A model generated the notes under the pieces. The model was not told where the DNA came from. It worked only from the letters and a program-made list of their open reading frames with translations, and made no database searches. DNA of 64,000 nt from Elusimicrobiales bacterium (GTDB taxonomy: Bacteria > Elusimicrobiota > Elusimicrobia > Elusimicrobiales > UBA9959), in assembly GCA_028713125.1 (NCBI GenBank), contig JAQTOU010000004.1, positions 1 through 64,000 on the forward strand, given 5' to 3'. Both the position numbers and the translations under genes were made by a program. This document shows positions 61,001 to 64,000 of the stretch, piece after piece. Within the stretch, counting starts at the first letter, position 1. Each line of letters starts with the position of its first letter.

Positions 61001-64000
61001 TCGGTCCGGGTCTGGGACGGCGCGGGCTCGACCGTCACGGTCAGCGACGTTTTCTACGTCAGGAAGGACGTCTATCCCCCCAATATAGTCGACAACCAGC
61101 CCGGCGACGAAGTCTGGCGGCAGGCCCCCGGCACGGTGTTCAATGTCGATTTCCAGGACAGCGGCGCTTCCCTCCTGTCCCGCTTCCAGCTTAAGATCAC
61201 CTCCGGCCCGGCGCAGACCGGCACGGTGATCTCGGACTGGTTCGACAGGGCGGCCTCCATCAATTCAGCTTCTTACTCTTCCGATTTCGACCTGGGCATC
61301 TCCACCTGGCTGCTTCTGCCGCAGGGAACTTCCTATATCTCCGTACGGGTCTACGACAATGCCGGGAACGGCTCCTCGCTCAGCGACGTCTTCTATGTGA
61401 GGAAGGACACTACGCCGCCGACCATAACCGACGGCCAGGCCGGGGACGGCACCTGGCGCGCCGTGAATACCGGGCTTTATAATATCGATTTCGCCGATAT
61501 CGGCGGGTCGAAGCTCGCTTATTTCCAGGTCAAGGCCACCACCGGGCCCGCGCAGACCGGCACGGTAGCGGCCGACTGGTCCACCGTAATTTCCGGGATA
61601 AACGCGGCCTCTTATTCCGCCGACTGGGCGCTGCCGCAGGGCGTGTTCGACGCTCTCGCCAGCGGGATCAACTATATTTCAGTGCGGACCTACGATAATG
61701 CGGGGCTCTCCAGCTCTCTTTCAGACGCTTTCTATGTGCGCAAATCCACCGCCGCGCCGCGTATAGTGAACAACCAGGCCGGCGACGATACCTGGCGCTC
61801 CGCGCCCGGAACTTTGTACGACGTCGACTTCCAGGACGCCGGGAGCTCCGGGCTTGATGCCGCCCAGTACAAGGTCACCTCTCTGCCCGGTCAGGCGGGA
61901 ACGCTTATAAAGGATTGGACCTATATAGCGTCCAATATCAGCGCGCAGACTTACACTTCAGATTGGTCGGTGGCTTTCTCCGCGCTGGCCGAGAACGGGA
62001 CCAATTATGTTTCAGTGCGGGCCTGGGACGTCAGCGGCGCTACCACTACCGCGAACGACGTCTTCTATGTCAGGAAGGATATAACCGCGCCGTCCGTAGC
62101 TAATAACCAGGCCGGCGACGATACCTGGCGCTCCGTCAATAACGGCGCCTATAATGTGGACTTCGGCGACGCCGGCGGCTCCGCCCTTGAGCGCTTCGAG
62201 ATAAAAATAACCACCGGCCCCGGGCAGACCGGCACAGTAGTTGCCGGCTGGTATGCGCCGGCCTCCGGGATAAATTCCAACAGCTACACCGCCGACTGGG
62301 GGCTTGCCGCCTCCACCTTCACCGCCCTGCCCGAGGGCATAGGCCGGGTGTCGGTGCGTGTTTATGACAATGCCGGCAATATGGCGGAGCTTGCGGACGC
62401 TTTCTACGTTAAAAAAGACACCACTGCCCCGTCCGCCCCGGCGGCGGTCTCGCCCGCTGACCTTGCGCCGCGCGCCACGCTGTCGCCGCTGTTCGACTGG
62501 TCGGACTCTTCCGATGGTTCCTCCGGGATATACGGCTATTCGCTTGAGGTTTCCACCGCGGCCGGTTTTGCTCCGCTGGCTTATTCCGCCTCTCCTTCCG
62601 CTTCGCAGCAGGCCGGCGCGCTCTCCGCCGGAACTACGCATTACTGGCGCATACGGGCCCTGGATAATGCCGGGAATTATTCCGGCTACAGCGCAGCTTT
62701 CAGGGTAGTGGTGGACACGATCGCCCCAGTGATAACCGACAACCAGGCCGGGGAATTCAGCTGGCGCAATGCTGACCCGGGCGCCGTCTATAATGTGCCT
62801 TTCACCGACAATATGACGGGGCTGGACACCATGGAGTATTCAGCGTGGACGGGGCCGGGGCAGACCGGTTCGAACCAGGCGGGCTGGACCGTTATCTCTT
62901 CCGGTACCCCCAGGCTCTCTTATCCCGGCCCGTGGGGGATAAATTTCAGCCTGCTGGGCGCCGGGACCAATTATATCTCCGCCCGCGCCTGGGACGTGGC
63001 GGGTTCCACGGCGGTGCGCGCGGACGTCTTCACCGTGCTCAAGGACACCTCCGGCCCCGACTTTATCAATAACCAGGCCGGTGACGACGCCTGGCGCGCC
63101 TCCAATCCCGGCGCGGTCTACGACGTGGACTTCAGGGACCTGTATTCCAAAGTGGCCACGATCCAGTACCGCATAACCTCCCTCCCGGCGCAGGGCGGCT
63201 CCGTTCTCGTGGACTGGTCCGATATCGCTTCGGGCCTGAGCGTTTCCACCTACAGCGCGAACTGGGGCCTGTCCGCCGGTAATTGGGCGCTGCTAGCCCA
63301 GGGCGCCAACTATGTCACCGTGAGGGCTTTCGACAGGCTGGACCAATCTTCGGCGCTGGCCGACGCTTTCTATATAAAGAAAGACACCACCGCCCCCGCG
63401 GCCGCCGACAACCAGGGCGATGTCGCGCTCGCGGCCAGCCAGGCGGACGTGCAGGCCATGAACGTCGATTTCTCCGACACCGGCGGCTCCCTGCTCTCCA
63501 GGGCGCAGTACAGCGCCTGGACCGCTCCCGGCCGCACGGGCGGGGAGGTGATAGCCTGGACCGATATAGCCGCGAATATAAACGCGGCGTCCTACACGGC
63601 GGACTGGCCGGTAAATTACCTCGCCCTGCCGAACCTGGCCTTTACCTATATCTCGGTGCGCGTTTACGACAATGCCGGGAACGTGTCTTACTACAATGAC
63701 GCTTTCAGCGTATACAAGGAGGGCTCCGGGCCGTCCATAATAAACAGCCAGGCCGGGGACGATACCTGGCGCGGCTCCAATGACGGGCTCTATAACGTGG
63801 ACTTCCAGTCCGAGTCGGGTTTCAACCTGGACTATTTCCAGGTCACCGCCGCCACTTCCGCCGCTTCACCCTCCTACCTGGTCGCCTGGACCAGCGCGGC
63901 CTGGAGCATCGGCTCTACGGCCTATTCCGCGAACTGGGCCCTGCCGCAGGCCGTGTTCGACGCCCTGGCGCCGGGCAAGAACTATATCTCGGCCCGCGTT
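46046..64000 (+). CDS. giant repetitive surface protein, 3' end beyond window
   Basis: The frame stays open for 5985 codons to the window edge, with no stop at any point checked (I verified the frame at about 49, 52, 57 and 64 kb). AAGGATC before the ATG suits translation. N-terminal: an extended basic leader (about 25 residues) before the hydrophobic signal core (about residues 39-56), cleavage near RADT (residue 57). Residues 58-600 are four related beta-rich units; 600-810 two FN3-like domains; from about 814 to the end, about 36 Ig-like units of about 111 residues, plus FN3-like spacers and a beta-propeller-like block (3935-4355). No enzymatic or anchor domain is visible; the anchor is probably in the missing C-terminus. 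Large adhesins of this kind are usually secreted to the cell surface. Confidence 0.9.
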   Translation, partial: MFPRNGPEKERVKRGVNPRGLSFGRLMSMAPVRHCHRLAGVFLFLAFFIHPSALLRADTRIKTVEYNFGGYYSNTDKASASQNTFPTRAIKLPENGKTIRSAWLSYEGIAVSAINVNPLVIYFDAAASATTARFTSAQYTVQSGESIRLFARADVTAAIQAQVGNLAAGVNFTAGVKITGPASNMHTMKLYVTYEYDDQSPLQVKTVRFPLYSNYASGIAAYTAQQAAGTMTMQYLAEIADTGYALQQQWVEIKGFRQSAGSTTDGTIYARIGTSAVEPTLNMDGSLRDSYEFRYLSNSTVMAGFSTGTVQNLGITTVRSPINTLSGEVVLTYIANANSPVKTKTSKTFVGQGLAAVTDAVLSDPLFLREEGVVIKRAYARIVGTFDSATLTNMPVDSSVGGSAMPQVSYAIQSQAAQISGYQFYHDMTAAAIAGWTNGAVVASTITAAGATGAHGMEMTVTYDYTNDAAHTDDYEVLAGNDTLGTVPSSAYSFGAYYPEVNGTKIMREAYVYTDFLSNSATQDPNTTINFNGNSPETAYHRTVTESSTLNQFYQNVVEFSTFPAVVRANYALSSAAGVMGGRAAINYSFIPFPKLPDTLAQKKPGGSALPDGTYINGATVRFDGVMASSMTVDNMYFVIEAKPNASAFNGLGLSTGALVAQAGGVPVAGTLDIGGLVSGTVYKWRARVLGDGGAGYWKEYNSYPAFGIDLSSPPAPAMAAIVPAANVNLNAVPALLDWEDVTDIDGSGLKNYELQVATAADFTTIAYSSSPLASMARPTVFVQNPYYWRVRALDNAGNTGLYSSTRFFRVDLSTPVIVSNMGAGDQAWRNVNNGVYDVDFNDAGGSLIKKFQVRATSGPAQTGTDFSGGWVDVPLTIDATFYNTDWALPAGFWAGLQSWTTNYISVQAVDYASNTVTLSDAFKVFKDTAAPAFTNGEAGGDLTWRKTGRSYNVDFADPYSRLAGAVYAARASAGGAGAVLFSTTALSGVSGASYTADWALNFTGLAGDSTNYITVEIYDIAGNTTTITDAFKVLKDTTPPSYINGEAGGDIVWRKNARNYNFDFSDGASWLNGAVYAARLAPGGTGAMQVSTAAVSGVSGASAPADWALNFTGLAGDSTNYITVEFYDIAGNTTTVTDAFRVLKDTTPPSVPSLVSPADGYKTNNANLDFDWGDSADNASKTLNYLLQLATSTDFTTISYSSQPAVSAASVPLAAESTYYWRVASSDTAGNYSNFSAWRSMLVDLSTPSITDNQSGDAKWRNTNNGLYNITFNDAGGSLLSYFQIKVTSGPSQTGTVFYDWVNVAAGINSSSYGSSWALPAPVWDSIPSGTTGYVSVRVFDNVNNSSASASHLFYVLKDTVPAVITDAQGGDDAWRNANPGDIYNVSFGDAGGSKLDSIQYIAWTGAGQTGTKKLDWTYISSGPASVSSYPGPWGVSASSWTALAEGGNYISVRAWDVAGTTTALDDVFYVNKDTTAPYAQNNQAGGDASWQKDPGKLYDVNFYDTGGSQLNAIEYSIWSERGGKGTLRKDWYPVVAPPAGTGSYLNDWAVDFASLAEGQATNYVSVRFTDLAGNTSTYADAFYISKDKTLPVIVDSQFGDDNWRASSGTAYNVGFTDAGGSLLSSFELKITSGPGQSGTLIQDWAAQQGSINSASYAAGWKLTQAQWNALPAGISYVSARVSDNALNQQAKDDIFYVLKDTSAPAIADGQAGDDAWRSSNSAAYNVHFADAGGSLLSAFQVKITTGPGQTGTLVADWSDVASGMNAASYDSDWQLTGAQWNLLRSGINYVSVRVSDYAGSTVTLADAFYVLKDTSTPVITDGQAGDDAWQRFGGKAYNVDFADAGSGLSNAAYEAWDGPGRTGNNTVSLRDIPGVSGASYTADWAVDFALLAQGTNYISVTAADALGQTATLEDVFYVLKDNVSPSITDSQAGDDNWRKADPGAVYNVDFADLTSGLTTAQYRITTLPAQGGTVLKDWSDIVSAPAGIPSYAADWGVDFNSIPSGSTGYVSVRAYDKSDNPAQVNDAFYVLKDTVAPVIVNYQAKYGPYASNPNAVIDADFFDAGGSGINTAQYKVNTGPAQGGALVKDWTNIAALAGATYYTQLWDVDFFALETQPATNYFSLRVTDLAGNTSSYIDAFRLFRSTYPLEIVNNQVPDGAWYTAYDPGKLYDVDFDSLENGVNLSSFAVQAWTLPGRTGAMTAGFTKVLDINATYYYTDWALPPAVFDLLADGTNYISVRLWNVNNTSATLEDVFYVKKDTTPPAVTDLQGGDNTWRAAAGSVYNVDFADLGSRLTTAQYRIYSQAGQAGQLIKDWTDIVSNPAGQPSYTANWPVDFNALQSWTTSYVSVRAFDQAGLSSSVNDVFYVRKDTTPPTSADNQADASSFLSANTGLYNVDFADPGYESGLLKAQVRVSTHQASAPPYLLDWTDALALSGRTYSSDWALPAAAWDELPSGVTAYVSVRVQDAALLSSDTYNVFTVWKDTAAPEVVVNQAGDDAWRLTDPGAVYDVDFKDLESGAATAQYRLYSQPGQGGTLLRDWTDIFNNPGGTANYAANWGVSFAAAIEGENYVTVRVFDRGGLSAAAQDAFYVRKDTTPPVIVNGQAGDYSWRGSPGAVYNVDFYDRSSGLSALEYRVSTAPALGYPVSSWQALDILTGYPTYYTDNWSVLFSTLAENTTNYISVRAYDRLGLVSVSSDVFKVFKDVTPPSVSDNQVGDDSWRNSSGTVYNVQFGDEGGSRLDKFQVRLVTGPAQLGTVIADWTDMALDINSTYYSMPWTLPSGLWSLLPQGQTYASVRVYDKAGNERELSDPFYVLKDTTPPAINNFQGGDTAWRAANTAVYDVRFADTGGALLQQVKAKLATQPGQAGTVLADWTPVLEGIDAASYSTPWPLTAGLWNSIQSGVTAYVSVAVFDNSGSSATLTDAFYVLKDTVAPAYTDGQSGDAVWRNANSGFYSVAFADAGGSLLSRVQVKASSGAAGTGAAAFGYTDNAAGINSASYPGPWSLAPGLWDLLLPGTNYISARVQDNAGTYAEVTDAFYVLKDTQNPSGTLSPPAFAGSLGFNVAYSTSDAGPAGGAYVKLYYTYSAQVPYSWTQFGPAFSSSPIAFTAPSGGNAGFRLVVYDKAGNKDETDPPGTDTAPEAFTSVDLTAPAAINNQPGDNAWRNSAGTVYNVDFSAAGGSLLSAAQYKVTSAAAQGGTVLKDWTNIASGINAADYTADWAVDFSALKSSFNYVSVRAWNLAGTTATVNDVFYIKKDTEAPVFVNNQPGDDTWRSSGPGAIYNVDFNDPFSLLSKAQYSASSAQGTASGNLKAWTDIAAGISAASFTNNWGVDFAALNSGATSYISLRAYDLAGNVAVSTDTFYILKDTVAPSMVNNQAGDNTWRASNTGLYNVDFADAGGSKLLSAQYNIWSSTGRTGAELAAWTDISPAPSGDSSTADWALSAGAFTLLQPGTNYVSVRVADAAGSATTLSDAFYVRKDIAGPVITNNQTGDDAWRSSNSGSYDVDLEDLLSGLGSFQVKVTTGLNQTGTVLADWTQVSALSGAFYTADWALPPSVFAAMLEGSSYVSVKAADSLGNETSLSDAFFVKKDTSGPTITNNQSGDNVWRNSNAGVYNVDLADNRSLVAKFQLKAMTGPGQTGSLAFDWADSAAGINAASYTTDWTLPQGQWDLLLPGTNYISLRAYDMGGSSSSLADVFYVRKDTVPAAAVSPLSAVVASEGAIALSWTAPDDGGAAASAYLLKVSSYINIDAGNFETADTYPQAWVPVQPGSPESYNLTGLETNVLYYIAIKSVDRAGNVSDISNTPSAFSGPDSTPPGAISGLAALPGGFDGQISLSWTAVGDNGLYIGTAAAYQVKYRTDQAITTGGLWDSAAVYSQAWVPQYPGVTEFQTIDGMTPGTTYYWAVKTADEANNTSPLSNSPDAYATTGRGTDGNLMYGKGTGNTPYTRKWTPPNFEAELPGLATAALGTSVARHTIVRASPLRNEKMAGILSSDGVLQIQRYDGWTGTWTNEWSVTDITATNSAYRGFDIAYEQNSGRVMVLYNSATNGQLKYNIYDGNSWSGAQAFAAGSANAALWVRLEARPKSDELMAAFSNATSFRLTAARWTGSAWDTPATIVASLGLITYQNFDVAWESLSGHCLVTYGGTAVLGRANTTLWNGVSWAAVTSSYFSFIGANGNANWIRLASDPNSNYVGAASVDSGRDWNAAIWDGSIWYPSATENGSVARNANQSRTMDAVWDGKTGTFIVASAHRTLFAVLYSYWSLAGGWGSTLAAAPTVGNWTNLVNGVQLEQDSKTNAVMLTGWSASSDLRSAAWSGNVFTLNPTPHTTTLSAATYMPAMLAIHRHDIVPPTVTDNQSGDDAWRASNTGVYNIDAADTGGSRLRGIQTKVYSGAGQTGSLLQDWTSQVSTSAVDSYTDNWPLGAGTWAAMEEGYNYVTVRSTDGTGNVSLSPVVDAFYVKKDTTPPTVPAPLAPADGAFLKNPAVFFDWGNSSDLASGLNNYELQAATSADFTTPVYSASPAVSESTSPALASGRYYWRVRARDLVSNYSGYTAAYSVFVDTVLPVTQNYQAGDNTWRNSSGTVYNVDFADSGSSLLDAVSYAAYSAPGRTGSQLVSFPAGVIASGLAAASYNTDWKLSAANWALLANGTNYVSAQASDRAGNITTTDDVFYIRKDVLAPVITDNQAGDDVWRSAPGALYNADFTDAGGSLLDRFQLKITSGPNQTGTVISDWFDRVTGINAPAYTADFALGASTWTALPEGQSYVSARAYDNAGNSTLLSDIFHVRKDTSAPSAVAVVAPASGTVTNSANVTLDWTDAADAGSGVYGYEVFVATSTDFAVLYSSALGPISQYSGVFASGLYHWRARALDNSGNYGAYSSTYAVRVDTAPPTVADNQAGDDAWRSSDPGAVYNVDFADAGGSHIESLEYSAWSGAGLTGTNNVPWTVITSTPLGADSFAADWGANFGQLGDGTDFVSVRVWDGAGSTVTVSDVFYVRKDVYPPNIVDNQPGDEVWRQAPGTVFNVDFQDSGASLLSRFQLKITSGPAQTGTVISDWFDRAASINSASYSSDFDLGISTWLLLPQGTSYISVRVYDNAGNGSSLSDVFYVRKDTTPPTITDGQAGDGTWRAVNTGLYNIDFADIGGSKLAYFQVKATTGPAQTGTVAADWSTVISGINAASYSADWALPQGVFDALASGINYISVRTYDNAGLSSSLSDAFYVRKSTAAPRIVNNQAGDDTWRSAPGTLYDVDFQDAGSSGLDAAQYKVTSLPGQAGTLIKDWTYIASNISAQTYTSDWSVAFSALAENGTNYVSVRAWDVSGATTTANDVFYVRKDITAPSVANNQAGDDTWRSVNNGAYNVDFGDAGGSALERFEIKITTGPGQTGTVVAGWYAPASGINSNSYTADWGLAASTFTALPEGIGRVSVRVYDNAGNMAELADAFYVKKDTTAPSAPAAVSPADLAPRATLSPLFDWSDSSDGSSGIYGYSLEVSTAAGFAPLAYSASPSASQQAGALSAGTTHYWRIRALDNAGNYSGYSAAFRVVVDTIAPVITDNQAGEFSWRNADPGAVYNVPFTDNMTGLDTMEYSAWTGPGQTGSNQAGWTVISSGTPRLSYPGPWGINFSLLGAGTNYISARAWDVAGSTAVRADVFTVLKDTSGPDFINNQAGDDAWRASNPGAVYDVDFRDLYSKVATIQYRITSLPAQGGSVLVDWSDIASGLSVSTYSANWGLSAGNWALLAQGANYVTVRAFDRLDQSSALADAFYIKKDTTAPAAADNQGDVALAASQADVQAMNVDFSDTGGSLLSRAQYSAWTAPGRTGGEVIAWTDIAANINAASYTADWPVNYLALPNLAFTYISVRVYDNAGNVSYYNDAFSVYKEGSGPSIINSQAGDDTWRGSNDGLYNVDFQSESGFNLDYFQVTAATSAASPSYLVAWTSAAWSIGSTAYSANWALPQAVFDALAPGKNYISARV
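46115..46164 (+). repeat. palindrome repeat in the giant gene's signal peptide
   Basis: GAGC-ATG-GCTC (46126-46136) and a weaker GCC-ACA-GGC (46149-46157), with linker GTGCGGCA, follow the same order as the repeat near metK (GGCCGTCTGATGAGCATAGC there, GGCCGCCTGATGAGCATGGC here). The element is coding (about codons 24-40). It provides alternative in-frame ATGs at 46124 and 46130. Confidence 0.65.
46217..47840 (+). repeat. four N-terminal beta-rich repeats of the giant protein
   Basis: Residues about 58-600 divide into four units of 130-150 residues. Each begins with an F/Y-rich strand, contains a line like TIRSAWLSYEGIA, WVEIKGFRQSAG, VIKRAYARIVGTF or KIMREAYVYTDFL, and ends on a strand such as MKLYVTYEYD, VVLTYIAN, MTVTYDYT or AAINYSFIP. 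They form a paralogous set distinct from the later Ig-like array. Confidence 0.6.
48487..64000 (+). repeat. array of about 36 Ig-like repeats (about 333 bp each)
   Basis: Each unit follows NNQAGDDxWR ... YNVDFxDAGGS ... FQVKxTxGPxQTGT ... DW ... YxxDWALPxxxW ... GxNYVSVRVxDNAGN ... DAFYVLKDTTAP. The period is 320-345 bases and DNA identity between neighbours is often high. FN3-like spacers interrupt at about 49.5, 55.2, 57.2-57.8, 59.5, 60.45 and 62.4 kb. Unit starts fall near 48.49, 48.84, 49.17, 49.78, 50.13 kb and continue to the last, partial unit at about 63.73 kb. Confidence 0.9.
57850..59110 (+). other. beta-propeller-like module within the giant protein
   Basis: About 420 residues (approximately 3935-4355) break the Ig-like array. 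They contain six or seven blade-like lines ending in W(D/N)G-x-x-W: YDGWTGTW, YDGNSWSG, WTGSAWDT, LWNGVSWAA, IWDGSIWYP, and WSLAGGWGS, AWSGNVFT. This is the pattern of a seven-bladed propeller such as BNR/Kelch-like repeats. It may be a ligand- or carbohydrate-binding head carried on the Ig stalk. Confidence 0.6.

Noticed and set aside
48487-64000. Regular repeats considered as a CRISPR array
   Set aside because: The period is about 333 bp, in frame, with degenerate coding repeats, not short identical repeats with unique spacers.

Overview
This window is GC-rich, densely coded bacterial DNA from a diderm (Gram-negative-type) cell. The diderm call rests on lipoproteins with lipoboxes, an outer-membrane-barrel-like protein ending in an aromatic residue, a CsgG-like lipoprotein and many exported proteins. 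A ferredoxin-dependent 2-oxoacid oxidoreductase next to succinyl-CoA ligase suggests anaerobic or low-potential metabolism. The mix of type IV pilin-like proteins, tandem subtilases, giant Ig/FN3-repeat surface proteins and little-studied exported proteins fits an uncultured lineage such as Elusimicrobiota, but this placement is inference and there is no rRNA marker here. I saw no tRNA, rRNA, CRISPR array, integrase or intact insertion sequence, and no gene-free stretch longer than about 300 bases.

Layout. 0-9.2 kb: exported and membrane proteins of unknown role, an MFS permease, a CsgG-like lipoprotein, and a four-gene minus-strand operon (radical SAM, CBM48 protein, exported GH57/glucodextranase-C-like protein, NIF3-like protein). 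9.3-18.2 kb: a plus-strand housekeeping run with glycerate kinase, phosphohexomutase, metK, a CheY-like receiver plus a CheC-like protein, serS, a TPR protein, an EamA half-transporter and a small zincin. 18.3-25.8 kb: rimO, a CorA-like transporter and sucCD on the minus strand, divergent from korAB on the plus strand; KorAB and SucCD together interconvert 2-oxoglutarate, succinyl-CoA and succinate. 25.9-37.2 kb: cell envelope genes, namely a barrel protein, a TPR-SpoIID/LytB protein, an ECF sigma/anti-sigma/Met-rich exported protein operon, two paralogous subtilases, an STI1-like-repeat membrane protein and a GT2 glycosyltransferase. 37.3-42.1 kb: three prepilin-like genes, one fused to lamin-tail and carboxypeptidase-regulatory-like domains and one very Cys-rich. 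42.1-45.4 kb: adenylate kinase followed by a compact peptide-modification cassette. 45.4-64 kb: an Rrf2 regulator and directly behind it the 5' 18 kb of a giant surface-protein gene that runs off the window.

The best candidate for an undescribed system is at 42.77-45.41 kb: HprK-like kinase, PqqD-like peptide chaperone, a 45-residue three-Cys precursor-like peptide too short for ordinary gene calling, a minimal S26B-type (Ser/His) signal-peptidase-like protein, and a radical SAM/SPASM enzyme. The genes overlap or lie a few bases apart. The precursor carries a YxxP leader motif like that read by PqqD/RRE proteins in lasso-peptide systems and ends in serine, the residue phosphorylated by HprK-like kinases in some lasso clusters. 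The radical SAM gene contains a 13-unit heptamer repeat, which could make it phase-variable.

The DNA also carries at least three families of dispersed short repeats that overlap genes: NNNN-ATA-NNNN triloop palindromes with ATACGGCA linkers (stems differ but keep pairing), GGGGACAGGCTAC inverted repeats (one in frame inside glycerate kinase), and GATYYYC heptamers. Several supply start codons, stop codons, terminators or signal-peptide codons to neighbouring genes.
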